Assembly (NCBI RefSeq): GCF_024637375.1
Contig: NZ_JAGXFK010000038.1
Span: 1 to 46,544, forward strand
Origin: Sediminimonas sp.
GTDB lineage: Bacteria > Pseudomonadota > Alphaproteobacteria > Rhodobacterales > Rhodobacteraceae
Reading direction: 5' to 3'
DNA: 46,544 bases
The notes below the pieces were generated by a model. The model worked only from the letters and a program-made list of their open reading frames with translations, was not told the DNA's origin and did not search any database. Each line of letters begins with the position of its first letter. Position 1 is the first letter of the stretch. The position numbers and the translations under genes were made by a program. Shown here piece by piece: positions 1 to 8,904 of the stretch.

Positions 1-672
1 GCCCCCGGTCGTCGTTTCGGGGCTGCCGAACATGACGCCGATCTTCATGCGGATCTGGTTGATGAAGATGACCATACATTTGCTGCGGCTCATCGAGCCG
101 GTCAGCTTGCGCATCGCCTGGCTCATCAGCCGCGCCTGCACGCCGACGCTGCTGTCGCCCATGTCGCCTTCCAGTTCGCTCTTGGGCGTCAGGGCCGCGA
201 CCGAGTCGACCACGACTAGGCTGACCGCGCCCGAGCGCACCAGCGTATCGGTGATCTCCAGCGCCTGTTCACCGGTATCGGGCTGCGAGATCAGCAACTC
301 GTCCAGGTCGACGCCAAGCTTGCGCGCGTATTGCGGATCGAGCGCGTGCTCGGCATCGACGAAGGCGCAGACGCCGCCCAGTTTCTGCTCCTCGGCGACG
401 CAGTGCAGCGTCAGCGTCGTCTTGCCCGAGCTTTCGGGCCCATAGATCTCGACGATCCGGCCCTTGGGCAGGCCACCGATCCCCAGGGCGATATCGAGCC
501 CCAGCGACCCGGTCGAGGTCGATTCGATATCACGGATGGCGTTTTCACCGCCCATCTTCATGATCGACCCCTTGCCGAACTGCCGTTCGATCTGTGCCAG
601 CGCGCTGTCGAGCGCCTTCTGCTTGTCTGCGTTTTTCTTGCTGTCCATCGAGAGAAGATCTGCCGTTGCCAT
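1..672 (-). CDS. recA: RecA recombinase, 5' part (partial)
   Basis: RecA forms filaments on single-stranded DNA, drives homologous strand exchange and triggers LexA self-cleavage in the SOS response. The window holds codons 1-224; the 3' end lies beyond base 1. The Walker A loop GPESSGKT is at about residues 78-85, and the conserved stretches [10 protein letters not shown] (Walker B) and [12 protein letters not shown] (loop 2 region) follow. The start at 672 is preceded by AAGGAG about eight bases upstream. An alphaproteobacterial SOS box lies 54-68 bases upstream, so DNA-damage induction is expected. The gene diverges from the sulfotransferase-like gene at 864. Identity is certain from sequence conservation. 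Confidence 0.98.
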   Translation of the reverse strand, partial: MATADLLSMDSKKNADKQKALDSALAQIERQFGKGSIMKMGGENAIRDIESTSTGSLGLDIALGIGGLPKGRIVEIYGPESSGKTTLTLHCVAEEQKLGGVCAFVDAEHALDPQYARKLGVDLDELLISQPDTGEQALEITDTLVRSGAVSLVVVDSVAALTPKSELEGDMGDSSVGVQARLMSQAMRKLTGSMSRSKCMVIFINQIRMKIGVMFGSPETTTGG

Positions 673-725
673 TGGATTTGGCTCCTTATTTCACGAAAAG
701 CGGGGGCGCGGCAATCGCCGCCTTT

Positions 726-740
726 GTTCCGCTTATGTTC
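726..740 (-). promoter_or_regulatory. LexA (SOS) box of recA
   Basis: The plus strand reads GTTC-CGCTTAT-GTTC, an exact match to the alphaproteobacterial LexA site GTTC-N7-GTTC (GAAC-N7-GAAC on the recA strand). It overlaps a plausible recA minus-10 element (CATAAG on the minus strand, with TTGTGC 16 bases upstream), the classic position for repression. Confidence 0.85.
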
Positions 741-771
741 CATCTCCATATGAGCACAAAATGAGAACATT

Positions 772-786
772 GCAAATTAAATTTGC
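772..786. promoter_or_regulatory. AT-rich palindrome in the recA divergent region
   Basis: Perfect inverted repeat GCAAATT-A-AATTTGC, unusually AT-rich for this genome, between the recA SOS box and the start of the divergent sulfotransferase-like gene. It has the form of a dimeric repressor site. The binding protein is unknown. Confidence 0.35.
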
Positions 787-863
787 TACCGCCACTGTTG
801 CCGGCGGAAATTAAGGAATGGTTTACACTGGAAAGATCGCACCGGATCGGGAACAACTGGCCC

Positions 864-1463
864 ATGCTGGTTTTCTGGAAGCAAAGACTCGTTTTCCTGT
901 CGGTCCCCAAGACCGGCACCACGGCCTACGAGGCGGCGCTGGCGCCGGTGGCGTCGATGGCGATTCTGGAACCGCCCGGGCTGAAGCATGCCCCGCTCTA
1001 CCGCTACAACCGGTTCTTCCGGCCGATGTTCGAGAAAGCCTGCGAGACCGACGACATGGAAACCCTCGCGGTGGTCCGCGAACCGATCAGCTGGCTGGGT
1101 AGCTGGTACCGGTATCGCCGCCGGCCATTCATGCGCGGGCAGCCCAATGCCACCTTCGATATCAGCTTCGAGCAGTTCGTCGAAGGGTATATGCAAGGCC
1201 AGCAGCCGGGCTTTGCCAATGTCGGCAGCCAGGCAAAATTCCTTGCGCCGCGGCCCAACGGAACGCGGGTCAACTACCTATTTCGCTACGAGGATCAGCC
1301 GGCGCTGATCGCGTTTCTGCAAGAACGACTGGACACGCGGATCGACCTGCCGCGCCTGAACGTCTCACCCGAGATGGACCTGCACCTGTCGCCGCAGGTG
1401 GAGGCGCGCCTGCGGCGCAAATGCGCCGCCGAGTTCGAGTTGTGGGATTGCGCCGGCACCTGA
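864..1463 (+). CDS. sulfotransferase-like P-loop protein
   Basis: A 199-residue protein of a Rhodobacterales family that, as I recall, databases often label gamma-glutamyl kinase without good reason. Near the N-terminus, FLSVPKTGTT (residues 14-20 for VPKTGTT) is the 5'-phosphosulfate-binding loop of sulfotransferases, and AVVREPISWLGSWYRYR resembles the 3'-phosphate-binding region. No amino-acid kinase domain is visible. I chose ATG 864 because close relatives, as I recall them, begin MLVFWKQRLVFL; the frame stays open upstream only to a TTG at 783. Substrate is unknown. It diverges from recA and ends 13 bases from the convergent cckA stop. Confidence 0.7.
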   Translation: MLVFWKQRLVFLSVPKTGTTAYEAALAPVASMAILEPPGLKHAPLYRYNRFFRPMFEKACETDDMETLAVVREPISWLGSWYRYRRRPFMRGQPNATFDISFEQFVEGYMQGQQPGFANVGSQAKFLAPRPNGTRVNYLFRYEDQPALIAFLQERLDTRIDLPRLNVSPEMDLHLSPQVEARLRRKCAAEFELWDCAGT

Positions 1464-1476
1464 CCCGCGGCGGCGG

Positions 1477-3798
1477 TCACCGCAATTGCCGCGATACCGT
1501 TTCGGTGAGTTCCGACAGCGAAAACGGCTTGGGCAGGAACACCGAGTTGGGAATCCGCGCCTGCACGTCGCCGAAGGCCTCCTCGGCATAGCCCGACACG
1601 AAGATGACCCGCACGCCGGGGCGTTGCTTGAGCGCCTCGACGACCCAGCTCGGCCCGTCCATTCCGGGCATCACCACGTCGGTCACGAACACGTCGACGG
1701 CAAGGGTGTCGTCCTGCAATGTCTCAAGTGCCGCCTCGGCCGAGTCGGCCTCCAGAACGGTATACCCGCGCAACCGCAAGGCCCGCGCCGCGAAGGCGCG
1801 CACCGGCGCCTCGTCCTCGACCAGCAGGACGATACCGTCCGCCGGCTCCCTGGCCAGCGCATTGGCCGGGCGCGGGGCCGGCGCGGCCGCGTCGTCAACG
1901 CTCTTCTGGTGACGCGGGAAGATCAGCGAGAAGGTGCTGCCGCTGCCGGGCACGCTGTCGGCAAAGATATAGCCGCCGCTTTGCTTGACGATGCCGTAGG
2001 CCGTCGAAAGCCCCAGGCCGGTGCCTTCCCCGGTGCGCTTGGTGGTGTAGAACGGCTCGAAAATCTTGGGCAGCCGCTCGGGGTCGATTCCGACTCCGTC
2101 ATCGGACACCATGACCCGGATATACGCGCCCGGCGGCACCACCGCGCGGTCGCGATGCAACGGCTCGTCCAGGGTCATGCAATCGGTGCGGATCTGGATT
2201 TCGCCACCGTCGGTCATCGCGTCGCGGGCATTGACTACGAGGTTCATCAACACCTGTTCGAGCTGCCGCTTGTCGGCCCTGATCATCGGCTGCGCGGGAT
2301 CGTGCGTCAGGCTCAGCCGCACCCGTTCCCCGACCAGCCGGTTGAGCAGGTGGGTGAGATCGGAAAGCGTATCGCGCAGGTCAAGCACCTCTGGCCGCAG
2401 AGTCTGCTTGCGCGAAAACGCCAGCAACTGCCCCACCAGCGCGGCGGCGCGGTTGGCGTTCTGGCTGATCTGCACGAGGTCGGCATAGGCCGGGTCGCCC
2501 TGGTCGTGGCGCAGCAGCAGCAGGTCGCAGTGCCCCGTGATCGCCGTCAGCAGGTTGTTGAAATCATGCGCGACGCCACCGGCGAGTTCGCCGATGGCCT
2601 GCATTTTCTGGCTTTGAACGAATTGCGCCTCCAACGTTTTGAGCTTGGTGGCATCGTTGAGCACGGCGATCAGGGCCGGCGCGCCATCCGCGTCGACCCG
2701 CGTCAGCGTGACCTGCACGAACATCTCGCTATCGGTCCGCGACAGGCGCAGAAATTCGGAACTGCGCGCCGGGCGCCCCGCCGCGGCCTCCTCCAGCCAG
2801 TCCGCGATCGAGCGGCCGAGCCCCTCCATCAACTCCGGCAGGCGCCGCCCGTGGCACCGCCCTGCGCCCAGAAGGTCGCGCGCCAGCCGGTTTGACAGCG
2901 TGATCCTGCCGGAGTCGGCATCGAGACGCAGCAGCGCGACCGGCAGATCCTCGAAAAAGCGCCATCCGTCGTCACCCGTGTCCGCGGCGGCCGGCGCCTT
3001 GGCGGGCACCAGGACGATCTCGCGGCGACCGCCCGTCGATGGGCTCTCGGAGACGAGGCAGGCACGCGGCCCTTCGGCCGTGGTGACGGTATTGATCTCG
3101 CCCGGTCGCGGCGGCGCGCCATCGAACAGGCGTTCGATCGCCTTGGCCCGCCCGCCCAGGAATTTCCGCGCCGCGTCGTTCATGTAAAGGATGGTGCCAC
3201 CCCGCCCCACCGTCATCGCCGGCAAGCGCGCCGCGCCGCCGCACTGCCCGGGCGCGGGGCGGTCGGCGACGTCTTCCAGCCGCCACAGGAAGGCGTCGCT
3301 GCCCAGCCGGTGCACGGCGATGCGCATATGCCCCTGCCGCAGCACCACGTCCTCGCGCGCGGCGCCGTCGGCCTGCGCGCGTGCCTGCAACCGGTATAGC
3401 GCCATCGCCGGGTTGGCAAAGACGTCCGGAAGCAGGCCAGCCACGGTGGCATCGCCGGACAGATCGAAGTGCGCCTGCGCCGCGGCGTTGGCATGCAGGA
3501 TCGCGCCATCGGCATCGGCCAGCAGGCTGGGCGCGGCGTCGTGGGCGATGAAATCGGTGACCGCGCGCACCGCTTGCGCCTTGCGGCGGCCGTGCCGCCA
3601 GGCGACGAGCGCCGCCAGCGCCATGACTGCCAGCATCGCCCCCGCAACGGCGAGCAATGCGGCAGCAAGCGCCGCCCCCGGCACCACCAGCGCGGCGGCC
3701 GCGGTCGAAACGCCCACGCCCACTACCACCGCCCGGCGGCGCAACAACCGGGCCGAAACACGTGTGATCGGCCCGGGAGAGACCGCCGCGAATGACAC
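1477..3798 (-). CDS. cckA: hybrid sensor histidine kinase CckA
   Basis: CckA is the membrane kinase that feeds phosphate through ChpT to CtrA; in Rhodobacterales this controls motility, gene transfer agents and division more than viability. Two adjacent N-terminal membrane segments (about residues 10-55) are followed by PAS-like regions, a HisKA domain with the phospho-acceptor His411 in GGVAHDFNNLL, an HATPase domain (VNARDAM, DDGVGID, GEGTGLGLSTAYGIVKQSGG) and a C-terminal receiver domain whose phospho-acceptor is Asp707 in VFVTDVVMPGMDG. Length is 773 residues. I chose GTG 3798 because GGAGG lies just upstream; longer frames from 3846 or 3834 have no such site. It is downstream of guaB and rsmB on the same strand. 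Confidence 0.93.
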   Translation of the reverse strand: MSFAAVSPGPITRVSARLLRRRAVVVGVGVSTAAAALVVPGAALAAALLAVAGAMLAVMALAALVAWRHGRRKAQAVRAVTDFIAHDAAPSLLADADGAILHANAAAQAHFDLSGDATVAGLLPDVFANPAMALYRLQARAQADGAAREDVVLRQGHMRIAVHRLGSDAFLWRLEDVADRPAPGQCGGAARLPAMTVGRGGTILYMNDAARKFLGGRAKAIERLFDGAPPRPGEINTVTTAEGPRACLVSESPSTGGRREIVLVPAKAPAAADTGDDGWRFFEDLPVALLRLDADSGRITLSNRLARDLLGAGRCHGRRLPELMEGLGRSIADWLEEAAAGRPARSSEFLRLSRTDSEMFVQVTLTRVDADGAPALIAVLNDATKLKTLEAQFVQSQKMQAIGELAGGVAHDFNNLLTAITGHCDLLLLRHDQGDPAYADLVQISQNANRAAALVGQLLAFSRKQTLRPEVLDLRDTLSDLTHLLNRLVGERVRLSLTHDPAQPMIRADKRQLEQVLMNLVVNARDAMTDGGEIQIRTDCMTLDEPLHRDRAVVPPGAYIRVMVSDDGVGIDPERLPKIFEPFYTTKRTGEGTGLGLSTAYGIVKQSGGYIFADSVPGSGSTFSLIFPRHQKSVDDAAAPAPRPANALAREPADGIVLLVEDEAPVRAFAARALRLRGYTVLEADSAEAALETLQDDTLAVDVFVTDVVMPGMDGPSWVVEALKQRPGVRVIFVSGYAEEAFGDVQARIPNSVFLPKPFSLSELTETVSRQLR

Positions 3799-3899
3799 TG
3801 GCCACCTCCGAAAATTGATTCGCCCGCACCCCATTGCAACGGGCAAAGCCTTAACCGCCGCTTAATCCGTCCAAGTATGCGGGGTAACGGCGCGGTTGA

Positions 3900-5075
3900 T
3901 CAATGCCGGTCGCGGCGAAGGTGCGCGGTGAAGAACCCGTCGCCCGAGGCCCCCGGCACCCATTGCCGGCTGTGGTGTTGGTGCCAGCCGGGATGGCGGG
4001 CGAGGAAAGCGTCCACCCGGGCGGTGTTTTCCGACGCCAGGATCGAGCACGTCGCATAGGCAAGCGTCCCGTTTGCGCCCGTCAGGGCGGCCGCCTGATC
4101 GAGGATCGCGTCCTGGCGCGCGTGCAGCCGCTCCAGTGCCTCGGGGGTCAGCCGCCACTTCGCATCCGGCGCGCGCCGCCACGCCCCGCTGCCCGAGCAC
4201 GGCACATCGCACAGCGCGAGGTCGAACGGCGCCTGCGCGTGGGCCTCGGCCAATGTCACCCGGTCGATGTGCACCCCCGCCCGCGCCGCGCGCTGCGGCA
4301 GATCGCGCATGCGATCCGGATCGGCGTCATGGGCAAAGGCGGCGATATCGGCGCGCCCGGTCATGGCCAGCGCCTTGCCACCGCCGCCAGCGCAGAAATC
4401 CAGTGTTTTCATGCCAGTTGTGAGGTGAAGTTCATCCACGACCGCCTGGCTTGCACCGTCTTGCAACTCGACCAGACCGTCGCGGTAGGCGGCACTGCCA
4501 CGGATGCGCCGGGCGCCATCGACGACCCGCAGCGCCGAGGGCGAGATCGCGTCGGGCTCGGCCGTCACCCCGTCATCGGCGAGGCGGTCGCGCGCCTCAT
4601 CGCGCCCACCCGCGCGCAGATTAACGCGCAGCATGACCGGCGCGCGTCGGCGCAACTGCGCGGCAAGCGCGGCCGCGCCCTGCTCACCCGACTCGCGGCA
4701 AAGCAGCGCCCAGAGCCAATCGGGCAGGTCCATCGCTTCGGCGCCCGGCTCGGGCGCGTGGCCGGCGGCCGCTTCCTCGGCGGTCAGCGGCGCCGGCGCG
4801 TGCCCCTGTCCGGTGAACAGCGATGCCGGTTCCTCGCCCCGCTCGCGCAGCAGGCCGATCATCACCGCTCGCCCCGTCATCGCGCCACCGCGCGCGGCGG
4901 CCGAGCGCAGCCGGCGCAGCGCGTCGAAGACGTGATCGCGCACCGCCGCCCTGTCGCCCGAGCCCGCGTAGCGCGCCCCGCGCGCCCAGCCGGTCAGCGC
5001 CTGCTCGGCCGGCGTGCCGGCGATGACGCGATCCAGCACCTCGGCGGCGGCAGCGATACGGGCCGCCGGCGTCAT
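3900..5075 (-). CDS. rsmB: RsmB/NOP2-family rRNA (cytosine-C5) methyltransferase
   Basis: Transfers a methyl group from S-adenosylmethionine to C5 of a cytosine in 16S rRNA (C967 in E. coli numbering for RsmB). The 391-residue protein has an N-terminal NusB-like helical region, an SAM-binding motif (LDFCAGGGGKAL), and the two cysteines of the family: Cys293 in motif IV (DVPCSGSG) and the catalytic Cys343 in motif VI (YATCSIL). Their 50-residue spacing matches the E. coli enzyme. It starts 48 bases after the guaB stop and is probably co-transcribed with it. No strong ribosome-binding site is seen before the start. The exact target base is inferred from the family. Confidence 0.85.
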   Translation of the reverse strand: MTPAARIAAAAEVLDRVIAGTPAEQALTGWARGARYAGSGDRAAVRDHVFDALRRLRSAAARGGAMTGRAVMIGLLRERGEEPASLFTGQGHAPAPLTAEEAAAGHAPEPGAEAMDLPDWLWALLCRESGEQGAAALAAQLRRRAPVMLRVNLRAGGRDEARDRLADDGVTAEPDAISPSALRVVDGARRIRGSAAYRDGLVELQDGASQAVVDELHLTTGMKTLDFCAGGGGKALAMTGRADIAAFAHDADPDRMRDLPQRAARAGVHIDRVTLAEAHAQAPFDLALCDVPCSGSGAWRRAPDAKWRLTPEALERLHARQDAILDQAAALTGANGTLAYATCSILASENTARVDAFLARHPGWHQHHSRQWVPGASGDGFFTAHLRRDRH

Positions 5076-5123
5076 TTCGTATTCACGGGAACTGTGGCCC
5101 CTAACCTGTTGATAACCAACAAA

Positions 5124-6746
<1,623 letters not shown>

Positions 6747-6829
6747 TTATCTGACGCTCCTCGCCTTTTTCCATGGCCAAAGCGCCATATGGTCGTGCCG
6801 ACCGGCAGCGCACAGACAGGACATCACCG

Positions 6830-8872
6830 ATGAGCACCGATCCTCTCGTGGTTTTCACCCCATCGGGCAAGCGGGGCCGGGTTCCCAAGGGCACCCCGGT
6901 ACTGAGCGCGGCGCGGCAACTGGGGGTGGACCTCGATTCGGTCTGTGGCGGCCGCGGCATCTGTTCGAAATGCCAGATCGCGCCGGCCTTCGGCGCGTTT
7001 TCCAAGCACGGGCTGACCTCGACCCCCGAGGCGCTGTCGGAATGGAACGCGACCGAGCAGCGTTACCACGACAAGCGCGGGCTCAAGCCGGGGCGCCGGC
7101 TGGGTTGCCAGGCCACCGTGCAGGGCGACGTGGTGATCGACGTGCCGCCCGAGTCCCAGGTCCACAAGCAGGTCGTCCGCAAGGCCGCGACGGCACGCGA
7201 CATCGTGATGGACCCGGCGACGCGGCTATATTTCATCGAGGTGGCGCAACCCGACATGCACGAGCCCACCGGCGATTTCGAGCGCCTGGCGCGTGCCCTG
7301 GCGGCACAGTGGGACATCACCGGCGTCACCGCCGCGCCCGACCTGCTGGCGCGGCTGCAACCGGCGTTGCGCAAGGGCGACTGGCAGGTGACGGTTGCCC
7401 TTCACCACGATCACACCGGCGCCCCTCCGCGGGTGATCGAGGTCTGGCCCGGTCTGCACGAAGGCGGCATCTACGGGCTGGCGATCGACCTTGGCTCGAC
7501 CACCATCGCCGCGCATCTGGCCGACCTGGTGGATGGGCAGGTGCTGGCCTCGGCAGGGGTGATGAACCCGCAGATCCGCTTTGGCGAAGACCTGATGAGC
7601 CGCGTCTCCTACGCGATGATGAACCCCGGCGGCGAGCAGGAGATGTGCCGCGTGGTGCGCGAGGCGATCGACACCCTGATCGGCGAACTGGCCGGCGAGG
7701 CGGGCATCGCGCCCGAGTTGATCGTCGAGGCGGTGATCGTGTGCAACCCGGTCATGCACCATCTGTTGCTGGGCATCGACCCGGTCGAGCTGGGCCAGGC
7801 GCCGTTCGCGCTGGCGACCTCCGACAGCATTTCGATGCCGTTTGCCGCGCTCGATATGCGTGTGCCCAACCCGCGCGCGCGGCTCTATATCCTGCCGTGT
7901 ATCGCCGGGCACGTGGGCGCCGATGCCGCCGCGGTGGCGTTGTCGGAAGAGCCGCACAAATCCGACGACCTGGTGCTGGTCGTCGACGTGGGCACCAATG
8001 CCGAGATCCAGCTTGGCGACAAATCCCGCGTGCTGGCGTGCTCGTCGCCCACTGGCCCGGCCTTCGAGGGCGCCCAGATCAGCGCCGGCCAGCGCGCCGC
8101 GCCCGGGGTCATCGAACGGGTCGAGATCGACCCGGCCACCAGGGAACCGCGCTTTCGCGTCATCGGGGTCGAGCCGTGGTCGGACGAGGATGCCTTCGCC
8201 GAGGCCGTCGCCGCCACCGGCATCACCGGCATCTGCGGCTCCGGCATCATCGAGGCGGTGGCCGAAATGCGCATGAGCGGGGTCGTCGATGCCTCGGGGC
8301 TGATCGGCTCGGCCGCGCAGGTGGGCACCGACCGCTGTATCGCCGAGGGCCGCACCCACGCCTATGTCATCCACGACGCGCGCGATGCGGGCGGCCCGCT
8401 GGTGGCGGTCACCCAGGGCGACATCCGCGCCATTCAACTGGCCAAGTCGGCGCTTTACGCCGGCGCGCGGCTGCTGATGGACGAAATGGGCGTCGATCAC
8501 GTCGATCGCGTGGTGCTGGCCGGGGCCTTCGGCGCCCATATCAGCCCCAAGCACGCGATGGTGCTGGGCATGATCCCCGACGTGGCGCTCGACAAGGTCA
8601 CCAGCGCCGGCAACGCCGCCGGCACCGGGGCGCGCATCGCGCTGAGCAACGTCGCCGCGCGCGCCGAGATCGAGCAGGTGGTCCACCGCATCACCAAGGT
8701 CGAAACCGCGATCGAGCCGCGGTTCCAGGAACATTTCGTGGCCGCCAACGCGATCCCCCACGCCACCGAGCCGTTTACCCAGCTCAGATCGATCGTGCCG
8801 CTGCCCGATGTCAGCTACAACACCCGCGGCGAAGAGGGCGGCACCGGCCGCCGCCGCCGCCGCCGGGGCTAG
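6830..8872 (+). CDS. 2Fe-2S ferredoxin / ASKHA-domain protein (RamA-like, DUF4445)
   Basis: A 680-residue protein. The N-terminus is a plant-type ferredoxin with Cys39, Cys45, Cys48 (CX5CX2C) and Cys93. It is followed by a linker and a large ATPase-like ASKHA domain (YGLAIDLGSTTIAAHL, then VVDVGTNAEIQL and VLAGAFGAHI). Relatives such as RamA reduce the cobalt of corrinoid proteins back to Co(I) using ATP. In roseobacters a protein of this type has been linked to reactivation of a split MetH methionine synthase; assigning that role here is inference. No corrinoid protein or methyltransferase gene is in the window. The C-terminus ends in six arginines encoded by a short (CGC)n-like run. The start at 6830 is chosen because residues from there match the ferredoxin fold. 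Confidence 0.85.
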   Translation: MSTDPLVVFTPSGKRGRVPKGTPVLSAARQLGVDLDSVCGGRGICSKCQIAPAFGAFSKHGLTSTPEALSEWNATEQRYHDKRGLKPGRRLGCQATVQGDVVIDVPPESQVHKQVVRKAATARDIVMDPATRLYFIEVAQPDMHEPTGDFERLARALAAQWDITGVTAAPDLLARLQPALRKGDWQVTVALHHDHTGAPPRVIEVWPGLHEGGIYGLAIDLGSTTIAAHLADLVDGQVLASAGVMNPQIRFGEDLMSRVSYAMMNPGGEQEMCRVVREAIDTLIGELAGEAGIAPELIVEAVIVCNPVMHHLLLGIDPVELGQAPFALATSDSISMPFAALDMRVPNPRARLYILPCIAGHVGADAAAVALSEEPHKSDDLVLVVDVGTNAEIQLGDKSRVLACSSPTGPAFEGAQISAGQRAAPGVIERVEIDPATREPRFRVIGVEPWSDEDAFAEAVAATGITGICGSGIIEAVAEMRMSGVVDASGLIGSAAQVGTDRCIAEGRTHAYVIHDARDAGGPLVAVTQGDIRAIQLAKSALYAGARLLMDEMGVDHVDRVVLAGAFGAHISPKHAMVLGMIPDVALDKVTSAGNAAGTGARIALSNVAARAEIEQVVHRITKVETAIEPRFQEHFVAANAIPHATEPFTQLRSIVPLPDVSYNTRGEEGGTGRRRRRRG

Positions 8873-8904
8873 CCAAACCCGCCGCGCTGCGCCATTGATG
8901 GGCC

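Noticed and set aside
783..863. Upstream TTG start for the sulfotransferase-like gene
   Set aside because: The added 27 residues run over the AT-rich palindrome and have no ribosome-binding site; ATG 864 fits the family.
7226..8761. 511-codon open frame opposite the ASKHA gene
   Set aside because: Antisense shadow; Asp/His/Gly-rich as expected from the third-position bias of the real gene.
8838..8870. Tandem CGC-type repeats giving six arginines at the end of the ASKHA protein
   Set aside because: A short codon run in a GC-rich gene; length variation may exist but there is no sign of function.
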